34,444 nucleotides of DNA. Source: Candidatus Hermodarchaeota archaeon (GTDB lineage: Archaea > Asgardarchaeota > Hermodarchaeia > Hermodarchaeales > Hermodarchaeaceae). The position numbers and the translations under genes are program-made. The stretch covers positions 1-34,444 of the forward strand of contig JAEOSX010000144.1 of the NCBI GenBank assembly GCA_016840135.1. The letters are read 5' to 3'. This document shows, one piece after another, positions 4,848 to 13,527 of this stretch. The notes under the pieces were generated by a model that made no database searches, was not told the DNA's origin, and worked only from the letters and a program-made list of their open reading frames with translations. Every line of letters begins with the position of its first letter. Within the stretch, counting starts at the first letter, position 1.

Positions 4848-7757
4848 ATGGAGGCCCACACAATTATTGACTTCAAGGATATTGAGCTGAAGTGGCAGAT
4901 GCGTTGGCGAGAAGCCCAAGCGTTCCAAGCAAATCCCGATACACAGCGACCCAAGTTTTACATAACTGTCCCATATCCCTATGCTAACGCACCTTTGCAT
5001 GTAGGTCATGGACGCACATATACTGTTGGTGATATTATTGCACGCTACAAACGTATGCGAGGCTTTAACGTTCTATGGCCAATGGCAGCCCATGTTACAG
5101 GTACTCCTGTATTCGGCGTCGCAAGACGTATCCAAGACAAAGATACTAAAATTATGAAAGAGTATCGTGCCCACATTAGGCTCTACCGACCCAAGAAAGA
5201 AGTTGAAACAATTCTAGGTTCGTTCACTGATCCTATGTCAATCGCACGATTTTTCAGTGGAAACATTGAGAGAGACTTCCGCAAGGTGGGCTATTCGGTT
5301 GATTGGCGGAGAAAATTTACAACTAACGATCCGGAATATCATTCCTTCATAACTTGGCAGTTCCACAAGTTGAAGAAGCGAGGATACATCACCAAAGGTG
5401 CCTACCCAATACTCTATTGCCCCTCATGTAACAACGCTGTAGGTGAAGATGACCTTTTAGAAGGCGAGCACGCCAAGATATCCGAGTTCGTAGCTATCAA
5501 ATTTCCCTTTAACGATGGTTACTTGATAGCTGCCACCCTTCGCCCAGAAACGGTTTTTGGTTTAACCAACGTATGGGTGAACCCGAAAAGTACCTACGTA
5601 AAGATTAAGGTTGGAGAAGAGTACTGGTATATTGCTAAACCTGCAATAACAAAGCTAAGAAAGCAGGGTCACAAAGCAATACACGTAACTGAACATTCAG
5701 GACACAAGTTCATCGGGAAAACTTGCACATCTCCTATCGAAGACCGAGATATTTTGATTCTTCCTGCCGACTTTGTAGACCCTGAGAACGCCACAGGCGT
5801 GGTGTACAGTGTCCCTTCACATGCTCCATTCGATTGGGCGGCGCTCCGTGACTTTCAAGGAGATGCTAAGAGGATACGCAGTTACAATCTTGGCACTTAC
5901 GCAACTAGGTCGATTAAGCCAATCTCTATCATTGCTATTGAAGGTTACGGTGATCATCCTGCAATAGAAATCGTAGAGCAGCTGAAAATTACTAGCCAGA
6001 AAGAAGTAGAGAAACTGGAAGAAGCCACAGAGACACTATACAAAGCTGAATTCTACGGAGGCATCATGAAGGACAACTGTGGACCCTTCGCAGGACGCCG
6101 AATAAACGAAGTCAAGGAGGAGGTCATCGCACATTTAGAAGAGCGGAATCGAGCCTTTCGATTTTACCAGCCTGACCGTAAACCAGTAATCTGTCGCTGC
6201 GGCACCGACGTGCTTGTTGCTGTACTCCCAGATCAATGGTTCATTAATTACGGTAATCCCGAATGGAAGGCGCAGGCGACTTCAGCCTTAAAACAAATTA
6301 CCATCTTTCCTGAAAGCTATAGGCGTCTTTTCGAGACAACATTCGAGTGGCTTAGAGAACGTCCGTGCGCTCGTCGACGCGGACTAGGTACTCCATTACC
6401 CTTCGATAAGAACTGGATAATTGAATCCCTCTCTGACTCGACCATCTACATGAGCTTCTACCTCATCATTAACCATATACGAAAACACAAAATCAAGCCA
6501 GACCAGCTAACCCCGAGTTTCTTCGACTTTGTTTTATTGGGAGAAGGAGAAATTGATAAAGTTGCCAAACAAACAAAAATACCACGCTCTCTGCTCGAAG
6601 AAATTCGTAATGAAGTCGAATACTGGTATCCAAATGACTTGCGCCATACCGCATATGACCACATAACCAACCATCTCTCCTTCTTCATCTTCCACCATGT
6701 TGCTATCTTCCCTGAACGCCACTGGCCAAAGACGATAACTTTGAACGAATTCGTAATTCTCGAAGGCAGAAAGATGAGTAAAAGCAAGGGGAATGTCATA
6801 CCCATGGCAGAGATTCCCAAACGTTATGGCGCTGACCTTTTTCGATTATATATCAGTCAAATCGGTGACTTAGCAACACTCATTGATTGGCGAGATAAGG
6901 AAGTGGTTACTATTCGTCGGAGGCTTAACCGGCTAGTTCGTGTCCTTGTCTCCAGTACCAAAACCGAATTCACTCCGCTAGAGCCTTCAAGCTTGAAACT
7001 GATGAGCCGATGGCTTATATCCAAGGTCAATACCATAATCAATACGGCTACAGAAGCTTTAGAACAATTCCGATTTCGAGCTTACATACTAGATGCGTTT
7101 TTCAAGCTCCAAAATCATATCGAGTTTTACCAACGCCGTATGAAGAACAACGAATCTGAGAGCAACAAAGTGCTTCGCTATGTAGCAGAAAGATGGGTAA
7201 AATTACTTTCACCTGTTACTCCACATCTTAGCGAAGAAATCTGGGAAAGAATGGGTCATATCTCTTTTGTGTCACTAGAGTCATGGCCAAGAATCGAAGA
7301 ACATTTCCAAGACGAAAAAGTGGAGAAAGCCATCGAGGTAGTATTACAAACAATTGCTGACATCAAGGAAGTCAAAGGCCTACTCAGAAGCAAACAGCCA
7401 AAAACTGTACACATCTACGTTAGCCCAAGCTGGAAGTTTGACGCTCTTTCCAAACTTCGCGCCTCTCAAGAAGCCTTAACCATCAAGGATCTGATGCCAG
7501 TGTTGATGGCAGATCCAACTCATCGTAAGAGAGGTAAGGATGTGAGTGAACTTGTCAAAGTAGTCGCCAAAGCTGGAGGCTTCTGGACCTTCGCGGACAA
7601 AGCCACAGAGCTACAAGCACTTTCCGATAGTATTGACCTCATCCAATCCGGAACGGGACTTACTGTAATCATTCAAGATTCGGATAATCCATCGGAAGAT
7701 CCAGGGAATCGGGCATCTAGAGCACTACCTGGACGCCCGGCACTTTACCTTATCTAA
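4848..7757 (+). CDS. leuS: Leucyl-tRNA synthetase, archaeal/eukaryotic type
   Basis: A 969-residue class I synthetase, normal length for archaeal LeuRS, which charges tRNA-Leu with leucine. The HIGH box reads HVGHG at 51-55 after PYPYANAPL. The KMSKS loop is at about 642-646 (RKMSKSKGNVIPM). Between them lie the CP1 editing domain (TLRPETVFGLTNVWVNP) and the WLRERPCARRRGLGTPLP block typical of the archaeal and eukaryotic form. The anticodon-binding helical bundle follows (VTPHLSEEIWERMG). The ATG at 4848 follows AAAGG. The region 4615-4847 has no gene; a TATA-like TTTTTAGT with a BRE-like AGGAAAG near 4683-4695 suggests a leader of about 130 bases. The tail after residue 940 (SDNPSEDPGNRASRALPG) looks disordered. 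Confidence 0.97.
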   Translation: MEAHTIIDFKDIELKWQMRWREAQAFQANPDTQRPKFYITVPYPYANAPLHVGHGRTYTVGDIIARYKRMRGFNVLWPMAAHVTGTPVFGVARRIQDKDTKIMKEYRAHIRLYRPKKEVETILGSFTDPMSIARFFSGNIERDFRKVGYSVDWRRKFTTNDPEYHSFITWQFHKLKKRGYITKGAYPILYCPSCNNAVGEDDLLEGEHAKISEFVAIKFPFNDGYLIAATLRPETVFGLTNVWVNPKSTYVKIKVGEEYWYIAKPAITKLRKQGHKAIHVTEHSGHKFIGKTCTSPIEDRDILILPADFVDPENATGVVYSVPSHAPFDWAALRDFQGDAKRIRSYNLGTYATRSIKPISIIAIEGYGDHPAIEIVEQLKITSQKEVEKLEEATETLYKAEFYGGIMKDNCGPFAGRRINEVKEEVIAHLEERNRAFRFYQPDRKPVICRCGTDVLVAVLPDQWFINYGNPEWKAQATSALKQITIFPESYRRLFETTFEWLRERPCARRRGLGTPLPFDKNWIIESLSDSTIYMSFYLIINHIRKHKIKPDQLTPSFFDFVLLGEGEIDKVAKQTKIPRSLLEEIRNEVEYWYPNDLRHTAYDHITNHLSFFIFHHVAIFPERHWPKTITLNEFVILEGRKMSKSKGNVIPMAEIPKRYGADLFRLYISQIGDLATLIDWRDKEVVTIRRRLNRLVRVLVSSTKTEFTPLEPSSLKLMSRWLISKVNTIINTATEALEQFRFRAYILDAFFKLQNHIEFYQRRMKNNESESNKVLRYVAERWVKLLSPVTPHLSEEIWERMGHISFVSLESWPRIEEHFQDEKVEKAIEVVLQTIADIKEVKGLLRSKQPKTVHIYVSPSWKFDALSKLRASQEALTIKDLMPVLMADPTHRKRGKDVSELVKVVAKAGGFWTFADKATELQALSDSIDLIQSGTGLTVIIQDSDNPSEDPGNRASRALPGRPALYLI

Positions 7758-7777
7758 AGAAGAAAAGTGAAGGCATG

Positions 7778-7966
7778 TCACGTGACGCGGCGCCCATATG
7801 TTGTTCCTTCTAATTGTGAATTTAGTGGGAATTCGTGTTGGCATTTTGGACATTTGGCATGACCGCAGTTGCCCAACGAGGCTGATGGGCAGCCTCCACA
7901 GGCAATAGCCCTACCGTAGGTAGTATCAAATCGGAATTGGCATTCCGGACACGTTACGATTGTCAT
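7778..7966 (-). CDS. Small zinc-ribbon protein, function unknown
   Basis: A 62-residue protein with two Cys pairs in zinc-ribbon spacing (CPEC near the start, CPKCQHEFP near 38-47). A Cys-rich loop between them (ACGGCPSASLGNCGHAKC) adds three further Cys. The loop plus knuckles suggests binding of a metal beyond one structural zinc. Tiny proteins with this plan (CPEC-x-FDTxYGRA...GCGxxKCPKC-EFP) occur widely in archaea and some bacteria, sometimes near iron regulators, but I know no proven role. It has its own clear promoter and a GGTGAT ribosome site seven bases before the ATG. The stop overlaps a 10-base palindrome GTCACGTGAC (7777-7786) that lies between this gene and leuS. Confidence 0.75.
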   Translation of the reverse strand: MTIVTCPECQFRFDTTYGRAIACGGCPSASLGNCGHAKCPKCQHEFPLNSQLEGTTYGRRVT

Positions 7967-7995
7967 TTCTTTATCACCACGAGTTTTTGCCCTTT

Positions 7996-8010
7996 ATTTT
8001 AAAGGTTTTC
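7996..8010 (-). promoter_or_regulatory. BRE and TATA box of the small zinc-ribbon gene
   Basis: On the minus strand the sequence reads GAAAACC followed by TTTAAAAT, a good match to archaeal BRE plus TATA. It lies 30-38 bases before the ATG, so the transcript should start just before the GGTGAT site. The TATA box is itself inside a perfect repeat, CCTTTA-TTT-TAAAGG (7991-8005). Confidence 0.6.
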
Positions 8011-8093
8011 TGTAATAAAAGGGCGCCCAACTCGACGAAACGGTGATATTCGATGTATCTGTATATCTAAAACGGTGTTTCAGAGGTTCTACC

Positions 8094-8104
8094 CTTATAT
8101 TAAC
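8094..8104 (+). promoter_or_regulatory. TATA box of the Cys-rich zinc-ribbon gene
   Basis: CTTATATTAAC lies 33-43 bases before the TTG start at 8137. This predicts a transcript starting about 10 bases before the TTG and supports that otherwise weak start. Confidence 0.5.
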
Positions 8105-8136
8105 GCTAGGAAAGAAATAAGAATTAAGTCGGCTTT

Positions 8137-8946
8137 TTGAAAGCGGAGGTTCTAATAATATCGGGACAGAATCAGCGGCGAGGACTCGTAATCATCAATG
8201 GACAAGCCTATTCTGCTAGAGAGGTGATCAGTGCTCTAGAACAGCAGGCTATGACACAAGTGCGCGATGTTAGTGGCGTACTCTTCATCGGGAATCATCG
8301 TATTCGCCCCCTTACAAAAATATCAGCTGCTCAAGCTATGGCAGTCACATGTTTCGGGAGTCTTGCCTTTTGCTGCGACCTCTCTCGAGAGTGCCGCCTT
8401 AGGGATGATGCAATCCAGCTATTAGGCATGAGTAAGGAAGAATACAGTTCGATTCAACAGGAGTGTCACCAGCGCTTTTTACATTCTACGGAGCAGAGAT
8501 GGCCCCACGAAATACTTATTCAACCAGCACCCCCACCAACATCCTATCCGTCAGCGGTCGCAACAGGAGAGAGAGTGTCTGAATCTAGACAAGTATGGCC
8601 AGCACAAGTTACCCGCCAAGAAAGGGGTAGCACTCACTCCACCTCTCTTCACTCATCTACAACGCCAGACTCTATAGTTGATATAGGCGGTCTTTTTGAG
8701 AGCAGCCCCACCGGCTACAAGAGCCATTCCGAAGATGCTAGCCCCTCCCGGGTCAGAACTACCCCTCAAGCACCATTCACTTTGAAGCGAAGATACGCTA
8801 AAGAGGACAGAGGACACGGAAGCCCTACACATTCAGCGCAACCTAGCCTTACTCCTAGTGCTTCTCGCCGTTTTTGTGTATACTGTGGACAGGATCTACG
8901 AGAAGGTGTTGATTTCTGCAGTCGTTGCAGAAGAAGCCAGAAATAA
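8137..8946 (+). CDS. Cys-rich domain plus C-terminal zinc ribbon protein, function unknown
   Basis: A 269-residue protein in three parts. Residues 1-120 hold a conserved-looking domain with a Cys motif (VTCFGSLAFCCDLSREC, then RDDAIQLLGMSKEEY and another Cys). I associate this motif with a Cys-rich domain seen in methanogen marker proteins, possibly marker 9, but that memory is weak. Residues 125-240 are low-complexity, rich in Ser, Thr, Pro and His and probably disordered. Residues 246-266 are a zinc ribbon (FCVYCGQDLREGVDFCSRC). The Cys domain could bind an iron-sulfur cluster or zinc. The TTG start is the only one that fits; GGAGG at 8144-8148 lies just inside the gene and has no start codon after it. 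A TATA box at 8094-8104 agrees with TTG. Confidence 0.68.
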   Translation: MKAEVLIISGQNQRRGLVIINGQAYSAREVISALEQQAMTQVRDVSGVLFIGNHRIRPLTKISAAQAMAVTCFGSLAFCCDLSRECRLRDDAIQLLGMSKEEYSSIQQECHQRFLHSTEQRWPHEILIQPAPPPTSYPSAVATGERVSESRQVWPAQVTRQERGSTHSTSLHSSTTPDSIVDIGGLFESSPTGYKSHSEDASPSRVRTTPQAPFTLKRRYAKEDRGHGSPTHSAQPSLTPSASRRFCVYCGQDLREGVDFCSRCRRSQK

Positions 8947-8977
8947 CGGCTGTTTAAGAAACAATCAGCCAGTCGTT
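8945..8977. terminator. Inverted repeat between convergent genes
   Basis: GGCTG / CAGCC arms with outer AACG / CGTT (8945-8952 and 8966-8977) sit between the ends of the Cys-rich gene and the convergent coiled-coil gene. A shared terminator is plausible; no strong T run follows on the plus strand. Confidence 0.3.
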
Positions 8978-8989
8978 AAAATAAATGGC

Positions 8990-9628
8990 TTACCTGGTTC
9001 GTAGTGCTAGTTTACGTAGTGCTGTAATTTGATTATTCAGTTTCTGAAACCCCTCCTTCCATTTTGCGATTCTCGCCCTATCCGCTTCAGATTTTGGAGC
9101 ATCTGTTGTTTCGAATTCCGATATGCGCCGCTCTAACTCGTTAGCACGGCTAGATAATCCTACGATTCGTTTGTAAAGCTGCCATTGTTCATCAGTTGGA
9201 GAAATAATTTCACGAAGAATCTTCATCGTTCCCTGAAGCTCCTCTAAACGAGCAGCCATCTGAGTTACAGTTTGGCGCATTGATTCTAGACTCTCAGTAA
9301 CTAATGCGGATTGGTTTGAGGAAGAACCTTGTTGCCTAATCAACATAAGACGGACCTTGGAGAGGAGTTCAAAGAAGATTTGTCCAATGACTTCATCATC
9401 ACGGAACCACGCGGTCAGAGGGTTCCATTTGGTAATATGGTCATGGAGTTTTTCAAATTTCTCAGCCATCTGTCTTGCTTCAGGTGTATCTTCTGAGTGA
9501 ATCGCAGCTTTAACCTGGGGAAGAAGAGAAATGATTTCAGCTTTTGCTGCCATTTCCTGTTTTGTAGTTACTTCTGCACTAATTAACCAGCGATAGAGTT
9601 CTTCGAGTCGCGAAATTGCTTCTGTCAT
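8990..9628 (-). CDS. Helical coiled-coil protein, function unknown
   Basis: A 212-residue protein with no family I recognise. Helices fill it: about 1-30, 60-75, 85-105, then a long coiled coil at 115-145 (LESMRQTVTQMAARLEELQG) and a second at 160-210 ending in basic residues. A tryptophan-containing central stretch (ITKWNPLTAWFRDDEVIGQ) suggests a small folded core rather than a plain rod. It lies 28 bases after the glycosidase-like gene on the same strand, so it is the likely third gene of a polB operon. The ATG follows GCGAG. There are no signal peptide or membrane segments, so it should be cytosolic. Confidence 0.7.
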   Translation of the reverse strand: MTEAISRLEELYRWLISAEVTTKQEMAAKAEIISLLPQVKAAIHSEDTPEARQMAEKFEKLHDHITKWNPLTAWFRDDEVIGQIFFELLSKVRLMLIRQQGSSSNQSALVTESLESMRQTVTQMAARLEELQGTMKILREIISPTDEQWQLYKRIVGLSSRANELERRISEFETTDAPKSEADRARIAKWKEGFQKLNNQITALRKLALRTR

Positions 9629-9656
9629 TTTATCTCGCCCTAAAATTCGGGTTTAT

Positions 9657-10775
9657 TCAGCGGAGCCCTAGCCTTTCCTCACGGAGCGTTCGGAACCCAG
9701 GAGGATAAGTTATCTGAGTATAGAACTGTTTGATGCCAACCGCTTCAGCGAGGGCTTTTGCATGACTATAGTCTTCCTCATTTTCGATGACACCATGAAT
9801 CATCGAGAATTCAACACCATCACTACGAAGGTCTGAAATTAGACATAGATTATCGACGAATTTATTGAACTCAGAGCTATCAGGGTTGGGAAGAATTGGA
9901 GTATAGGGGTTTATTTCTAGAGCTATATGATTAGCAGCTCTTGCAATAGTTTGAATATCAATACCAAACCCCTCCTTAAAGTTCCTAAAGAACCCTAATT
10001 CAGGATCAACAGGAAAGATAGGAATGACATCTATATCACTATTCACATCCTTTGCTGCCTCGATAAGGCGTTGTACAATATCATTAATCTTCATCAGACG
10101 CCAGAAAACCCACTTCTGATATTGTTCGACCTCCAGCGAGTCTGGTCCTTTGAATGAGTACCGAAGACCAAGATAATTCGAAAACTCGGCACGACAATCT
10201 TCACATACACAACAGTCTTTTCTAGCATAACCTAGATTCCCTAGGAAAAGCCTTGGAACCTTGAACTTTGCTACTTCTTTCACGACGGTGACCATATGCC
10301 TGTGGAATTCGGGCTTATTCGGGCACACAAACACTTCGAGGCCTTTACCATTACCTTGCTGAGTTTCAAACCTTGAATCTGCAGCATAAAAGGAATCAGC
10401 GAAAACATTAACATAAGCACTAACTCCAAAACCGATTGACTCGGCTGCTTCTAGAAGATCAGTGAAGAATGAGGGATGCTCCTCATCAGCAGGCGCCATT
10501 TGGCTCAGATAATAAGTTCGCCCTGTGATGTCTTTCACGATTGAAGTTATATTCTTCAGGTATCCACCCCCGTAGACCGAAAGAAACTCGTCAAGACTAG
10601 AATTCAACCCATGAGGATTAATAATGGGGTTTACGCCGCGTACTAACAAATCCCGGAGCTCCAACGAAACAACAACTCCTACATAATCTACTAGAAAGAA
10701 GTATACAAGATTGCCGATAAAGTTTCCTACCAAGAGATTAGCGACGATTGATGTTTGTTGGAATTCCAAGGTCAC
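9657..10775 (-). CDS. TIM-barrel glycoside hydrolase-like protein, uncharacterised
   Basis: A 372-residue protein. Several stretches recall beta/alpha-barrel glycosidases of the GH42/GHL type: a strand with conserved Tyr (SAYVNVFADSF), the LFLGNLGYARKDCCVCEDC segment with CxxC just before EFSNYLG (in such enzymes a CxCxxC loop precedes a helix that ends the same way), and later strands (IDVIPIFPVD, HIALEINPYTP). Acidic residues at strand ends could be catalytic, but I cannot assign the pair. The start is a GTG overlapping the polymerase stop as GTGA, so translation is coupled. The first 35 residues are hydrophobic (NLLVGNFIGNLVYFFLVDYVG) but lack a signal-peptide layout. Pairing such a gene with a replicative polymerase is odd and may only reflect packing. 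Confidence 0.6.
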   Translation of the reverse strand: MTLEFQQTSIVANLLVGNFIGNLVYFFLVDYVGVVVSLELRDLLVRGVNPIINPHGLNSSLDEFLSVYGGGYLKNITSIVKDITGRTYYLSQMAPADEEHPSFFTDLLEAAESIGFGVSAYVNVFADSFYAADSRFETQQGNGKGLEVFVCPNKPEFHRHMVTVVKEVAKFKVPRLFLGNLGYARKDCCVCEDCRAEFSNYLGLRYSFKGPDSLEVEQYQKWVFWRLMKINDIVQRLIEAAKDVNSDIDVIPIFPVDPELGFFRNFKEGFGIDIQTIARAANHIALEINPYTPILPNPDSSEFNKFVDNLCLISDLRSDGVEFSMIHGVIENEEDYSHAKALAEAVGIKQFYTQITYPPGFRTLREERLGLR

Positions 10776-13441
10776 CCGAAGAAGGTGTCGAGTGTACGAA
10801 TACCGATAGTTTCATTCCATTCGATACCAAGCGCATCTAGAACTTGCTCAAAGGTACTCTTCACCAAGTCTTTGTATTTTGATATATCAATATCTTGAAT
10901 GGAGGCATGTTCTACTGGCTTCACGCCATCGGTTGTTTTTATGAAGGCGATAATGTCACCTGCGGAAACATCACGCCCAGCACGAATGAGTTGTCGCGCA
11001 GCCTTAACATGCTGAGGAGTGGTTTTAACATAGCTATCTGGAGGTTTTGTGATTTGCATGCGGATTGCCAGCTCCTCGACTGGATAATCCCTACGATCCA
11101 GTTTTGCGAGATGCTCACGGGCAAGGCGAAGAATACGTTCTTTCGCTGCTGCGAAATCGCCAGGCGACTGAACTTGGCGGAGAATTTCAACCATCTGCAT
11201 GAACGCTCTCTGAAGAAAAAGAGGTGTATTCCGCTTCTTCCCTGTCAAACCCTTGATATCCACATGACCAGACTTGGTCACCCCTAGATAGTTCTTCTTG
11301 CGACTGGATAGCGCAACATAACGATATTCCTTCTCAACATCCAGTTCAACACGAAGCTCTCGTTCACTGTACTCGATTAGCTTGCGCAGCTGCTCCTTCC
11401 CTGGATTAGACAAGAACAAACTGTCCGTGTCCCCATAGAGCACTGTCACCCCTAGTGCCTCTGCTTGCTTAATAGTCTCTGTGATAGCGTAACGACCCAG
11501 AGCCGTTATTGATTCTGCCGCAGGAGCACAGTAGAGGGGGAAATGAACAGCCCCAACGACTCCATATGATGCGTTCAGAAAGACCTTGAGAGCTTGTTCT
11601 ACGACGCTATACCAGCTCCTTTGTGTTTCTGAGAGAGTTTTGTCTTTGGAGCGGGGTTTGAAGTGTTCAACACGTACGTCACGGATGACCCCGATGATGA
11701 GGCTTGTGAGGCCTTTTCGCTTGGTGCAAATCCAGTGGGGGGTTTCAGGTACTGTGTTGCCTTTGCACTCGGGATGACTGCAACGTACTGTTTCGTAGCT
11801 GATGTTGTACGCTTTCATGATGCTTGGGTAGAGTGAGGCAAAATCAACAACTGTAACGTTAAAGTGTACACCTGCTTGTGGTTCAACGACGATAGCGCCT
11901 AGGTACTTTCTGCCTTTAATCACTGCTTCGGTTTTTGCTTTACCTTTGAGAGATTCTATTTCTTCTTTATGTGGAATTAGGTAGTTGCGTTGGCGATGAG
12001 CGTAGTAAAGGAGACTGCGGATCCAATTGGATACTGCTGAACGTGTGAGATCGTGCATTCCTTGATGCGATACTCGCATTAGAAGTAGAATAAGGCTGAG
12101 AACTAGATTATTATCAAATTGGGTGAGTTTCATGGTTAGGCGCGTGTCTTGCCAGCAGTATTCTGCGAGAATATCAGGAGGAATGCGACTAATCAAATCA
12201 GGGAGTTCGCGTTTCCCCTCGCCAAGTAAGGCTTGACTGATATCCTCTAGACGAAATTCGCGATAGCGGTTTCGAAAAGCGTAGATTTGGATTGATCGGT
12301 TGTGAAAGAACCTATACAAGTCAATATGCACGCCATATTTCAGGTGAGCTTCAAAATTACTGCCTAATCCTTGGCGTAAACGAATAGGGATGTCAGGTGA
12401 GGGGATGCCCAGTTTTTTCGCACGGTTTGCTAGATACCGGAGATCGAAATTATCTCCATTAAACGTTAGTAGAATAGGAGTCCGCCAGAGGATATGAAAA
12501 ACCGCCTCAAGGAGCTGGCGCTCTTCTGTGAAATATTGGTGGGCGACTCTTTCTGGTAGCTGTGGTTCTTTGGCATCTTGTTCATTGCTTCGGTGGAGGA
12601 TAAACACTATGCCAGTTTCGGTGTCATCTGATAGGGCCACTGCAGTGACTGGATGTTCTGCTGTCACTGGGTCAGGAATTCTATCGATATGAGGAGATCC
12701 AACTTCAATGTCAAGAGATATTCGTGGTAGATAGGCGGCCGGTGATAAGAAGAGGGGTAAGTATTCTTCTATTAGTGTGAATTCCTCAGATTCTGTTTTA
12801 AAGAGCCCTCTGATTTTTGCAGCGTCTTGTACAGAGAACTTCTGAGGAACTGGAAGGAGGTTGCCTTCCTTTATCTTATAATAAAGACCAGGTGTCAAGG
12901 CCCTGTCATAGGTATAGCATTTCGTGTATCTGATATCTGCCTCCCAACTGTGCTCTCTCCCCAGCGCCTCACGGATTGAATCCCGACGTCCACCAATCGC
13001 TAGTGGATCGCTTGCTACAATAGAGACTAGTTGTTGCTCTTTATCGAGGAGCAAATAGAACTTTGACGTTTCCTCTATCTTCAGGAATCCCTTGTGTTCA
13101 ACTACACCCTTGATCTTTTCGATTTCACTCCTACTGTAATCTGTGAGACAGTAGGGATGATGTTCCGAGTTGTCAAGCCATTCATAGACCTTCATAGAAC
13201 TTGGATTGTATAGTTTGAGCTTAGCTAGGGCTTTCTGTCCATCATACTCGATGTTAAGTAGAACACCCGGAAGCGCAGATTTCGGGGTTCGTGGATACCA
13301 TTCAGGGCGGATTGATTCGTTTGAACTGGCCACGATAGTCTGGAGTAAAGAGCGTCTGCTAGCAGGACTTGCTCCTGAACCGGCAGGTTTTGTTTTTACA
13401 GGTTTAGTTCCCTGCATCCATGACGTGAGCTTATCTCGCAC
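10772..13441 (-). CDS. polB: Family B DNA polymerase with 3'-5' exonuclease
   Basis: An 889-residue replicative-type DNA polymerase. The exonuclease motifs are present: SLDIEV (Exo I), TFNGDNFDLRYL (Exo II) and YCWQDTRL (Exo III), so proofreading should work. The polymerase motifs are VVDFASLYPSIMKAYNIS (A), KVFLNASYGVVG (B) and YGDTDSLF (C), with a KKNYLG element after. The C-terminus reads GIRTLDTFFG, like a PCNA-binding PIP box without its leading Gln. The first 50 residues (KTKPAGSGASPASRRS) are low complexity and basic. Length and motif layout fit archaeal PolB. It is divergent from the PPC gene with an 86-base gap and overlaps the next gene by GTGA. The ATG is the first in frame. I am sure of the family, less of the subclass. 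Confidence 0.95.
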   Translation of the reverse strand: MRDKLTSWMQGTKPVKTKPAGSGASPASRRSLLQTIVASSNESIRPEWYPRTPKSALPGVLLNIEYDGQKALAKLKLYNPSSMKVYEWLDNSEHHPYCLTDYSRSEIEKIKGVVEHKGFLKIEETSKFYLLLDKEQQLVSIVASDPLAIGGRRDSIREALGREHSWEADIRYTKCYTYDRALTPGLYYKIKEGNLLPVPQKFSVQDAAKIRGLFKTESEEFTLIEEYLPLFLSPAAYLPRISLDIEVGSPHIDRIPDPVTAEHPVTAVALSDDTETGIVFILHRSNEQDAKEPQLPERVAHQYFTEERQLLEAVFHILWRTPILLTFNGDNFDLRYLANRAKKLGIPSPDIPIRLRQGLGSNFEAHLKYGVHIDLYRFFHNRSIQIYAFRNRYREFRLEDISQALLGEGKRELPDLISRIPPDILAEYCWQDTRLTMKLTQFDNNLVLSLILLLMRVSHQGMHDLTRSAVSNWIRSLLYYAHRQRNYLIPHKEEIESLKGKAKTEAVIKGRKYLGAIVVEPQAGVHFNVTVVDFASLYPSIMKAYNISYETVRCSHPECKGNTVPETPHWICTKRKGLTSLIIGVIRDVRVEHFKPRSKDKTLSETQRSWYSVVEQALKVFLNASYGVVGAVHFPLYCAPAAESITALGRYAITETIKQAEALGVTVLYGDTDSLFLSNPGKEQLRKLIEYSERELRVELDVEKEYRYVALSSRKKNYLGVTKSGHVDIKGLTGKKRNTPLFLQRAFMQMVEILRQVQSPGDFAAAKERILRLAREHLAKLDRRDYPVEELAIRMQITKPPDSYVKTTPQHVKAARQLIRAGRDVSAGDIIAFIKTTDGVKPVEHASIQDIDISKYKDLVKSTFEQVLDALGIEWNETIGIRTLDTFFG

Positions 13442-13527
13442 GGACTATCGCTTCCACACTCGACATAGAACATCAGTGTTTTTAGCCTTTAGGCTCTATT
13501 CTAAATCTAATTCTAACCGTGATATAG

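Noticed and set aside
4748-4954. Small frame antisense to the start and leader of leuS
   Set aside because: Overlaps the conserved LeuRS N-terminus and has no ribosome site.
10895-11287. 130-residue plus-strand frame inside polB
   Set aside because: Antisense to the conserved polymerase C-terminal region; composition is Cys- and aromatic-rich without a pattern.
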